DNA of 64,000 nucleotides from Dermatemys mawii (Eukaryota; Chordata; Testudines; Dermatemydidae). The stretch spans positions 12,388,127 to 12,452,126 of the forward strand of contig ML677373.1 of NCBI GenBank assembly GCA_007922305.1, given 5' to 3'. The notes beneath the pieces are model-generated. The model made no database searches, was not told the DNA's origin, and was given only the letters and a program-made list of their open reading frames with translations. The position numbers and the translations under genes are program-made. Numbering within the stretch: position 1 is the stretch's first letter; each line of letters opens with the position of its first letter. Positions 24,601 through 36,600 of this stretch are shown here, one piece after another.

Positions 24601-27600
24601 TATTAAAGGCAGAATGAAGGCAAAGCAGTGAATATAATAAAGATAAGCTAGCCCTATAGGCTACAATGGCCATTGCACAAACCAGGATTAAATATTTTTC
24701 TCTGGGATTGATCTCCATGCCCAAAGTGAACTGTTCCACCAATGGCTTTTCTTCCACTTCGCACACTTTTGCAGGATTCTATGTCTGTATGTCTCAGTTT
24801 GATTTCCAGTCCAACAAATGGAAGATGTGAGGAGAGGCAAAACAGTCTGTGCTTTTTGATCATGGCTTTAGAGGTAAAACATTTTGGTTTGTCCCGCTTC
24901 ATGGTGTCTTTCAGCCCAGAAAATCCCACAGCAAACAGTCTGTCAGAATAGTTTTTGTGCCGTGCTCTGGGCTGGGGAGAGAGGAGTTAGTATATGAGCT
25001 GGATCTCCGGAGTTTTGGTGTGAAGTGTAGAATTGCTGCTGTAGCATGGGTGTGACACTGTGTGGCTTAATGTAGGGTTCAGTCTATATAGGTTGACCAA
25101 GATCCTGGCTTGACTTTCTTTCCTCAGTAATGGATGTTCTGTTGGTCAGGCTACCTAACTCCGTTGTGAGTGAAGGAGTCTGATGCTTAAAGGTTGCAAG
25201 GAATGTTGCTTGTTTATCTTGTTTTGAACACTCTGTAGGGAGAAAGCTTGAACTGCAATCAGCGATGCAGTATCTGGCTGCCAACAAGGAGTAAATAACT
25301 TTCCACTCTACTAACCAAGATGCCAGCTCCAGAAACTCACAACATTTCAGGATTTATAATCGCGGGATCAAACAACTTTGTAGAATTCACTTTTCCACTT
25401 ATTCTCCACCCTGCCTCTGCCCCCTCCCCGTCTCCCCAAAAACCTGTTTGTGTGTGTCTGTCTTCCATTCCACCAATTTTATATACATTGTTTGCTCAGA
25501 ACTAACCTTGGATTCATAGACTTTAAGGTCGAAGGGACCATTATGATAATCTAGTCTGACCTCCTGCACAACGCAAGCCACAGAATCTCACCTACCCACT
25601 CCTATAATAAACTCCTAACCTATGTCTGAGCTACTGAAATCCTCAAATCCTGGTTTAAAGACTTCAAGGTGCAGCGAATCCTCCAGCAAGTGAACCGTTC
25701 CCCATGTTGCAGAGGAAAGCAAAAAAACCCCAGGGCCTCTGCCAGTCTGCTCTGGAGGAAAATTCCTTCCTGACCCCAAATGTGGCGATCAGCCAAACCC
25801 TGAGCATGTGGGCAAGACTCACCAGCCAGGCACTCAGGAAAGAATTATCTCAGATCCCACCCCATCTAACATCCGATCTCACGTCTTTGGGCATATTTAC
25901 CGCTAATAGTCAATGATCAATTAATTGCCAAAATTAGGCTATCCCATCACACCATTTCCTCCATAAACTCATCAAGCTTTGTCTTGAAGCCAAGTCGGTC
26001 TTTTCCCCACACTGCTCCCTTTGGAAGGCTTTCCAGAACTTCACTCCTCTGAGTGTTAGAAACCTTCATCTAATTTCAAGTCCAAACTTCCTGCTGGCCA
26101 GCTTATAGCCATTTGTTCTTGTGTCCACATTGGTACTGAGCTTAAATAATTCCTCTCCCTCCCTGGTTTTATCCCTCTGATATATTTATAGAGAGCAATC
26201 ATATCTCCCCTCAGCCTTCTTTTGGTTAGGCTAAAAAAGCCAAGCTCTTTGAGTCTCCTTTCATAAGATAGGTTTTCCATTCCTTTGATCATCCTAGTAG
26301 CCCTTCTCTGTACCTGTTCTAGTTTGAAGTCATCCTTAAACGTGGGAGACCAGAACTGCACACAGTATTCCAGATGAGGTCTCACCAGTGCCTTGTATAA
26401 CGGTACTAACACCTCCCCATCTCTACTGGAAATACCTCGCCTGATGCATCCTAAGATCGCATTAGCTTTTCTCATGGCCATATCACATTGGTGGCTTATA
26501 GTCATCTAGTGGTCAACCAATACTCCAAGGTCCTTCTCCTCCTCCGTAACTTCCAATTGATGCATCCCCAGCTTATAATTAAAATTCTTCTTATTAATCC
26601 CTAAATGCATGACCTTGCACTTTTCACTATTAAATTTCATCCTATCTTATTCCCACCAAAACCAGTGGTAAAACTCCCATTGGCTTCAGTGGGGCTAGGA
26701 TTTTTCCCTAAAGATTAGCACATGGGAAGTACTGGGTTCTATTCCTACCTCTACCACCGATTCACTTTGTGACTTTGAACAAATCACCTAACTTCGCTGT
26801 GCCTCAACTTCCTGTTCTGTAAAGTGAGGGTGATGATACTTACTGACATCACAAAGGAGTTACAAAGATTAATTCATTTAGTATGCTTGTTTTTCAAAGA
26901 AGCTGCAGAAGACCTACAGTAACAGATGAAAGGTGGTACAGATGATCAGAGCGAATTAAAACGGCCGTCTCTCTGTGGAAGATACAGTTCCATGACTCTT
27001 CTTGTTTACAAGGGAAAGTAGCTGATGTTATTGTCACTCCGTTACTTTACAGCATTTCAGATGATAGGAAGAAACCAGTTTGGCTGCTGGTGATCTCCGA
27101 GTGACATTGGGGATGCACTCCCCATCCGGCTTGAAGTTCCTCTTTAACTGACAGTTTACTTTCTAAGGATAGAATGTTGCTGGGGGTTAGAGAAGGCAAC
27201 TGGAAATTGGGTTCCTGGATTCTATAGCGAGTATTGACACCAATGGACTATAACCGTGGGCAAGTCAGCCTCTTCATGTCACAGTTTCTTCATCTCTTTG
27301 TCTCTCTTTGTAGCTGACCTCTCTCAGTCACTGGGAACAGGAACATTAGAGCAGGAGCCAGTGTTCCTCTGGCAACAGGGGCAAGACTTTGGATCTCATT
27401 ACAGTTGAAAATCAGAATGTCCACATTTCCTGCCTTTGCAACACAGTAAAACTTATTATTATGACTTGGCATTCACACAGCTGTAACTAAACACAGTAAA
27501 GAAGAAATGAAAAAAAGGTGGGGGACGGAAGGGGAGAGAGGAGGAAAAGAGAAACTTAATCAAAAATCAAAGCAGCCACCGCCCTGAATTGCTTCACGGC

Positions 27601-30600
27601 AGGCAGCTTGGCGCATCCCCTTTAGCCTGCCATGGCAGCCTGAAAGTTATGGTTCCTTCTTTATGCTTCTATTCTGACATTTTATTTCTGAGAAATTCCT
27701 CTTTAAAGCAACAAAACCCACAGCTGACCAGCTTGTGCGCATGTGGGCAAAGGCTGAATTCTCTAGAGCTGGGAACTATTTTCTCCTGCCAGTGAATGAA
27801 CTATTGGCCTCACTGGTTCTGATCTCTGGACATAAGATTTGCTTGTGGGCTGTCATGAAAATCATGTGGTTCATCAATTATATCCAGGCCAGCAAAATCT
27901 ATAGTAACAATGTAATATGGCTGGTGGACTTTCCCTATTTCTGTAATTCCTTTAATCTCAAAGCATGTTGCAGATTTAAACTAATATATAAACCATATAC
28001 AGGGATTATTTCATCTACTGCCAAAATGCAGCTACTATTTAACAATGCACGGCAACATGACAATAGTTTAGGAATGGAAGCGGAGAAGATCTTATCCATT
28101 TGAAACAAGAACAATAATTCAGTAGAGTAAAAAGGAGCTATCACATTGAGAATTAGTCCACGACATCACAGCTGAACACCTACTTTTGAGAAAGTGATCA
28201 CAACTAGTCAAAACCTTACTTTTAAGCCTCACGGAGAGGGCAACACCTTCAGCAGTACAGCCCCCTTTTCACCATGCTGGGGTGGACTTGGAAGATTCCC
28301 TGCCAAGCAACCAACACTATCTTCCTAGAGCTTTTACGCATTCCAGATGTGTTTCCCATTCCAGTATTGGACCAAACTCACCCTGCTTATCTTGTGTGAC
28401 TTGATGGGAATAGATCACAGCACACAATGTTTGTGTTACTGGCTGCAGACAAGAAATCTGAGAAAACATCTTAAAGAAAACATTAAAATGGAGTCAGAGA
28501 TAAGTGTGTGACAACAGACAAACTCCTTGCTTGGGAGCATCAGGTAGTCCCTCCCAGAGCCTGCCATGCTGCAGGCTGCACCCCGGCCCCTCTCGTTGAG
28601 TTATAAAGTTTCAAATGCCTGCCACTGTGGAATGGGAGGTGAAGAGGATGCCAGTCCTCAGGCAGAATCAAAGATCAACATGACTAGGAAGCGCTGCATT
28701 AGAACTCCATGTGCTAACAACAGACTCCCCAAAGCTTCATCTCAGAGTTCAGAAAGCAGCAAAAGCCTAGAAGGGTTTGTTTGCAAGAGGACTTTAAAAG
28801 CTATTTAGTTAGAAGGATTTTGAGAAGAGAAATAAAAACAACTAGCGCTGTGTAAACATGTGGCTTGGCAATGGCAGGGAGTGGGTGTAAGTATACTTTC
28901 ATCCTAAACAGTGCTACAGTGATTGCACACTTATGAAGTATATCTAGTTCAAAGGTTATTTCATTTTGTTTCATTATTGCAACAACAGCTGAATAAAGTA
29001 ATAGTGATAGTAATAGTGATACACCTTCCATAGCACTTTCCATCCGAGGAGCTCAAAGCCTTTTAGAAGCATTAGTGTTAAATATTATCCCATTTTACAG
29101 ACATGGAAACTGACGAACATAGTACTTACGTGACTTACCCAAAAATACGTAGTGAATCAGTGGCAGAGCTAGCACTGAACCCACGTTTCCTGACTTCTAG
29201 TCCTGTGCCCTAACCACAAGATCATCATCTCTCTCGCTCTCTTCCCCTCTGTGCAAAGATACATTACTGAAATAGCACTGACATTATGACTAACCCATGG
29301 CTTAGTCCTCAACAATAAGTTTAGCCTCACCTGCCCTCCCACTCTCCAACACACCTACTTCTCCACGCAGAGGATGAAAGCACAGAAGAAGGGTGTATTT
29401 TGTTAAAGGGAAGGGTGTTTAACCTGTATACATTCCACAAATTTATTATTCATGGAGACTGGACCAGCTTAAGCGAGATACCAGAATCTGGGCCCTACAG
29501 ATAGTCGACCATATTATGCAGCCTTCGCTGTTGGTCAAGGTCCAGCAGTGTGCCATAGCCAACTTACAATGGACATCAAATATGGGACACACACACAGCT
29601 GGTTCTTAGTCCCAGAAGCTCTAGCCAAAATGTTCAACCTGAGGTGCCTAAAGTTAGGCACCTAAATAAACTGTCTTATTCTCAGAAATGCTGAGTAGTC
29701 AAAATTACCAGTCAAATCAATAAGAGCTGCCAGTGCTCATCAGCTGAAAGTCAGGCCACTCATTTAGATACCATGTGGCTTTAGTCTATTAAAGCAGGTT
29801 GGAAGGATTTGGCTTCCAGGACATTTATGGCAATTTGCACAGCTTTACCCAGCTGGTACTGAAGGATAAATCTGCATTAAAAAGAATGAGGTAGTACTTT
29901 CTAGGCATCACCTTAACCTTAATCAGTAACCTGTGAGAGCCCTGAACATAGGCAGTGCCTTGCTAGTTTAATAACCTAACCCGTGCAGCTGAGCCACATA
30001 CTTCAAACCAAATGGCCGTCTTTCTGCATTATTACTGTGCTTGTTCTCTTTCCAAGCAAGACTAATGCCTTGAGCTCACGGCAGGTTCTGCCTCCCTTCT
30101 GAAATACTATGGAGATCTAAAGGTTTGATTTACTTAGTTCACTTCCCTGCAGCGTGAACAGGAGATCTGAAGAATTAATCCCATTGGCTATAATGTAGGC
30201 TTCAGTTTCATGGGAGAAAAGCTTTGACCTGGTCAGTCAAGCCTGAAAAATCTGAAGCCCCCCCTGCCCCCTAGATTATAAAATAGAATTGATTGGGTAC
30301 CCAAATAGTTAAGAGAGCCCGCAATCTAGTTTGTCCACTTATTGGAGCCCAGTTTCCAAGCAGCAATAAAGATGCCCCAGTCCTGCCGTAACCACCTCAT
30401 ATTTAACTAATGTGAGACCGGATCATACGAAGGCATTGAACCCCTTGAAATATCAATCAAGAGTCTGAAATCAAGACCATTGAGTCGGGAACTTCTATAA
30501 AACTCTGAAGGATCCTCTACCCTTCTCTAGCGTATCCTATGTGAGAAACAGAGGCACCAGGATTGTGACCTGCCTAGTGAAATGACAAGCTGTATTAAAA

Positions 30601-33600
30601 ATAAATCTGCGACTAAACAAGTGGGGTCTCTGACATTCTGTACTTACTGCTGCTTGGATCTCGGCTCTGAAGTAGACTGAGGAGTAATTAGAACTGCTAT
30701 TTTCAAGGACAGCGGACAGAATGAGATGTACCCTGTTTGAGTGTGTGTGTGTCCAGGTCTATGAAAGCCCAGTAAATAGCCACTTCTGGAATTGCAGGTT
30801 TTCTGCCAATAGCCTGGTATTTCTCAGTGCCCAGATGCCTTATCACAATATCGGGAACACATTCTCTAGCTGCTTTCCATTGCACCTGGGTCCTTATTTG
30901 CACAGCACTGTCCAGAATTCAAAAACTGAATGAATCCTGCTTGGGTTTTGAAGTGTGCCATTTGCTCCTAACCAGGATGCCACGCTGGCTGTAGGGACCG
31001 GGAAAATCCAGGAAGTTGAAGTACCTACTTCTGATTGCTTGAAAGAAGCAATTTAAATGATGGGTGAAGTGTGAAGCTTACGAAATGGATGCTGTGGGAG
31101 GAATGATTTCACTGGTTTGTGTCAAGAAAGGGCATGGGCAGGTGCTGTCCTTCCTTGGCAACTCTGCCAAGACACCTCAATTTTGACTAGCAGCTCCCCT
31201 GGCTATTCCAGTCCTGGGACTGTCCTGAGCAGACTCTCAGTTTTGGAGGGTTTGTGTTGCAGACTAAAATCCATGGTTTTATCACTGTTTTTTCCCTCCC
31301 ACTTTCTTGGATTTAAGCCTCTGCTTTCTAAAGTGAATGGTTAGTGTACTAACCCACCGTACCCTTGGCCTCCAGCAAAGGCCTTTCTGTCATGTTTGAT
31401 ACTGGCTAAGAGGCCTGTGTGCTACGTGACAGCTGTAACGTAAACCATGTCTCTGCCTTCCTACTTCCAGACACATGTTTCGTATTGCTTATTTTTCCTC
31501 CTCTGCTGCTGGATAAGCCCCCAGTCATAACCCTTTAGGATTTTCACTGCAAGGGAAATTTGGCCTGTTTCTCTCTCTCCCACTTTTCTCCTTGGTTTTC
31601 TTTGTGGTTTTGTTTTGTTCTTCTCTTGTTTGGAAGCCATCTGAACTGTAATGTTTAAAAACCAATGTAAACCACAGACTCTTCAAGGAACAGCTAATGA
31701 GTCTCTGGAATTCAGACTAGTTAGGAGACGAGGAAAGCCCAATAATTACTGTACTATTACACAAGCGGTTCTGCTGTTTTCTTTGCCTGACAGGCGAGTT
31801 GGTAAGATGCACTACCCTTTCCAAATAAGCAGGATCCAAAGGGAAATGGAAGGAGAGGCTGAAATACTTGATCCTTCACATTCCTCTATCTGTGCAACAT
31901 GTGAGGAGAACTCTCTCTCTGTCTCTTGCTGCTTGTTTATAAACAGCTGAAACTTTGAGCTTCCTCTGGAGAATGCACCAGTTGTCAGCTCTGTGCAAAG
32001 GGTTACAAAATCTTCCCAACAGCATTGAGAAATAATTGGCTTCAGATGAGGAAAACAGAGGGGCTCAAAGGATTACATCTTTGGCAGTGACAAATGGTGA
32101 GTGAAGGAAAAGGGTGGGAGGGAGCTCTGGTAGCTAGAAGCAAGGCTGGCTCGAGGTGGTCATTGTGCATTTGCGTGTCTTTCTCCTCTGTTTCATTTCC
32201 CTCCCTTGTTGATCAAAAGGTGCTCAGACCCCACAGTCTCATGAGCTGAGAGACATGGTGCTCTCTGCAGAGCTATGGGTTTCTGGGGCTCTTTTGGACA
32301 GCAGAGCAGAATCTGCTCCTGCTACCATTGCTGATCTCCTTTTGGAAACTGTGTAAAAGCTTCCCCTTTATTTCCACTGGGCACAGACATTTATATTAAT
32401 TTGCACAGTAAGCTGGTTTCTCTGACTGGGTTTTGTTTTCTAGTACAATTCTGTTTGCTTCAGGGTTTAAAGGGATAAAACTCACACCAGCTGAGAGCTC
32501 TTCTAGATAAAATTCCCTGGCTGGAGCTTGCTGTGCTGTGACATACACTTGCCAACGTCGGTAGCTCCCACTGAGCAGGGAGTCACCAAAGCTGCTGGCT
32601 AAACTAAGTACTCACACATGAAAACACCTCTGCGAAGAATGCCCTGTGGCAGATCCTGCTCATAGGTAGGGCCAAGTTCTGCACTGACGTGCACCCCATG
32701 TAACTCCTGTGAAGAAGTGAGCACGGAATACAGCCCCATAACTGCTTGCTTATCTGCTAAAAGTTACCCCCTTCTGCTTCAAACCGTATGTGATGAGAGT
32801 GAGTAGTAGCTGCTTCGGTTGAACTCTGTTATTGTCACACAGCTTTCCTGACTCGTCAAAGCTTTTGGCTCTCACCCCCCTCACCCCCATGGCCTTTGCA
32901 ACCAAATTCAGCCTAGCAAACCCTGTTCGTTAGCTGGGCACAATTTGCCATGCAAACAACTACAAAAGCTTGAGCTCCTGCTGACTAGCTGAATCCCCCT
33001 GCTATTGAGATGCTATGGTGGAATGAACCCAGGGAACAACCCAGCCTTACCCCAACAGTGCCACGGGACTGTCGTCCTCCTGTTGTTGTTTTTCTGTCTT
33101 CTTAAACTTCACGTCTCTCTCCCCACATCCTGCCTCTCTCTGGCTTGGGGTTCTTTCCTTGCTTGGCTCCTCTCCACTCTGCTGCTGACAGCCAGCTGCT
33201 GTCTCTGCCTGAACTCTTTTTCTGTTGTTGGTAGTTCTGGAGATGTGAGGTTTCGTATTACATGTGTGCTGGGGAGGGAGGCGAGAAGTGAGCACAAGCA
33301 GAGCCTGGCAACTGGTATTAACTGCCTAGTGCGGAGCCCCCAGTGCCAACACTTGTTGGAAACTTCCTATGTATCTGCAGCCAGCTAGGTCTCTTCTTTG
33401 TTCCAATTAACAACGGCTTTGGCTGGAGTAGTCGGGGTTGGGGTTATATTGATTTCCTTTCAATAGTTCGGTTGCATGTTAAAGCAATTAACTTTCTTTG
33501 TGCTGTCCAGTTTCCTGCAGGCTCCCAATGGGGAATGGAAGACGCTGAGAATAAAGGGGATAAAATGACAATACCATTTCCTTTAGAAAGGAAGAGGCAG

Positions 33601-36600
33601 GAAGGATGATCTTGTGGTTAGGATGGGTGCTCCGAGGCAGGAGCTTTGTGTTATTTTCTAGGCTCTGCTGTGCATTTGCTGTGTGACCTTGGCCAAGTCA
33701 TTTAATTTCTGGATGCCTCAATTTACCCTTCTGTATACTGGGGGCAATAATACCTACCCACCTCAAAGGAGTGTTGAGGCTTACTTGCCACCGATACGTT
33801 GTTCACTCTAGTTGTGTGTGGTACCCATAAGATACTCTATTTTTTTCCCAGCAATTGGCGACTAGCTGAACAATTTGTTTGACTGGTTTTTATTAGCTAA
33901 TTCCTGAGTTGTCTTGATGGTTTGCTCCATTCAAAGAGACCTCCCCTTCCAAATTGTTGGGATCCCTAGTTCAGCAGACCTGGCGTCCCCCTCTAGTGTA
34001 TCTCACTGGAGATGCAATATCTTTTCAGAGGCAGGTAGTAGCTATGCTAAGCTAAATGCACCTTTCCCTGATATTTTATCTTCCCTCTCTAGTTTGAGAT
34101 AAGGGGCTGAAACATTCTTCATTGGACAAAAGCAGATGGCGTAAAGAAAGCAGAGGCAGGGCACTGAACTCTGATGAACATCCTCGTTATCATCTTTCCT
34201 GCAGTGATGAGGTTTCACTAACATTTTGCATCATGTTACTGAAATTTATCAGCGTTTGCTTTTCTGTCCCTTAACACAAAATCAAGGGGGTTTCTCAGTG
34301 AAATGAAAGGTGACTACATTTAGAAAAAATTGTCAGAGAGTCAACCCATGGAACTCTCTGCTGCAGGGAGAGACACAAATACTGTGACTGGATTTTAAGG
34401 ACAGGATCATTTCAGGACACTTGTGACAATGCAATCTGAGATAATGGGTATAACCAAGTCTCCTGCTTCAAGGCATAAATTAATTGCTTGTGGGGCCGAG
34501 GAAGGCTACCCTGTCATGTAGGTCGTTGCACAACTAGCGAGGCACAATAGAACCTTGAGTTTTACAAACACCAATCTTATGAACCACCAGTTATTATCCA
34601 AACCTTGTTTTGCAGCCAGGGGAACAGATCACATAACACTAGTGATGTCTCTGAAGAACAAGTTGTCATTCCTTCACACTCCGATTCCTTCAGTGCATTG
34701 GAAATGTTTTCAGTGGTCTGAAGAAGAAGAAGAAGAAAGTGGTACAGTGCATCATATTACAACTTATGCACTGTACCTGCTGCAACTGAGATGTTTAGTT
34801 TAATGAACTCTTCAATTTTGTCAACCACTCAATTACCAGTTCGTTTGTAAAATAGGGGCGTTAGTGTATTTTATTTGTTTTGTCTTCATCTGAAGCATTA
34901 AGGTTTTGGCTCTTAACAGGACACCAATGGCTTCAGAGCTCCTCCCTTCTTTGCTGCAGCATTCCAGGGCAATATCTTGTTTGTTCGTATTAGGGGGTTA
35001 AATATACAAGCAAACATCTTCCCCTCCCTCCTAACCCTGTCACTAAAACTCTATGAGGGGAGGGAGAGAAGCATGACCAACCACTATTCTATGCTTCACT
35101 CTTAACTCCAGGAGGAGTGGTGTGTGGTGGACTAATGCGAGAATTATGCCTTCGCTTTTTTCTCTCTTTGAGAAACAAAGAACTGACTCACAGAAGGCCT
35201 TTGACTTTTCTGTAATGGTGCTGCAGTGTCAGGACCCGCAGCACCCTGCCGTTCTTTTGGACGGGTAGGGGTGAGAGACACAAATGTGTCTCCCTTTTTT
35301 CCCTGGCTGTGAAAGAACTCTTTCTCTGAATTCAGGACCGGAATGAGTCAGTGCTGCTTTGCAGGGGGATAGAAAGACATCTTTGTAGTAGCCCCTATTC
35401 ACTTACAGTGACCTGGGTTTATAGTACAATTAATTCACTGTCCGAAGCCCCTTACCTGGGTAGTACTGTGTTCCTTCTGACTTCAGCACGCACACTCACA
35501 CTGAGCTTGTTTGGAGCCTGCTGCTTTAGTTTCTTCACCAGCTCTTGGCTGTGTTTTCTGTTTGGTAAATCAAAACCCCTGGGCTGCAAGAGAGTTCATG
35601 AAGAGCAGTTATTATGGACTCTTAACAGAGTCTGCTGGAAATGCCTGGAGCCAACAGATACACTGCTGGCTTCCTTGCCATCTTCTGGCCAGGAATCCAG
35701 TCTTAATCCCCGGTTCCCCACCCGCTTTCCATGCACCTGTTTGTATATGTCACCATTCAGACCTGCCTTTTAAAAGGTAGTTTCTAATGGACGAAATATA
35801 CTACTTTTCCTCTTTTTCTCTCTGTGACCATTTTGCTGCTGAAGCTGCCAAGCCAGCTAGAGAGCTTTTGGTAGAGAAGAAAAATGGCCCCACCCAACCC
35901 TCTAATAATAGAATAGTTGTCTTTTAAATGTGTGTTGTTTTAGTTGCAGAGCCTGTTAGAGGCCAAGCACAAATCTGCTGTGCTACGCAGATGCCCTGTG
36001 AAGTAAGTTCACTGAAGTTACATCTTTGTAACTGACAGCAGAATTTGGCCCAATGTTGTTAATGGTTTGAGGGGAAGTTATAACATTAAGATGAGACTTG
36101 GCACCAAGGGCTGGATATTCAAAAGCAAGCCATGCATCTGAAATATGTATGTATGAAATGTATTTACACAGCACATAATAATCATTATATTGTGTGTGTC
36201 CAAAATGTGCTAGACACGATACATCAGATGCTATATACAAATTAATAATTAGCAGTTAACCATTCATCTATTTCCATGGCCTGGCTCTAGCAGAGAGAAG
36301 TGGTGCATATGTAAGGGGAGAAAAGAACTAAAGTACTTCAACTGTATGCTCACTGGGGCAGGGAGAGTCCTTTTTGTTCTGGGTTTGTACAGCACCTAGC
36401 ACAGGAGGGTCCTGGTCTGTGACTCAAGCTCCTAAGCAGGCTGGTGATACAAAAAACACACAAGAATAGTAGGGTGGATTTTGAGTAAAATCCCTACAGC
36501 TGTTGTTGATGTATGGGAAAGTGAGGCGCTTAAGAAACTGTTCCCTCTTCTAAAAAAAAATCTAAAAAAATCTTTTTTTTAAAAAAAAAAAAATCTAAAA

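Noticed and set aside
33005..33388. 127-codon frame with Leu-rich stretch
   Set aside because: Looks like a membrane protein at first glance, but it is low-complexity CT-rich sequence with no start context or homologous pattern.
35351..35773. 140-codon hydrophobic frame on + strand
   Set aside because: Hydrophobic stretches from T-rich intron sequence; no family match and no splice sites tying it to another exon.
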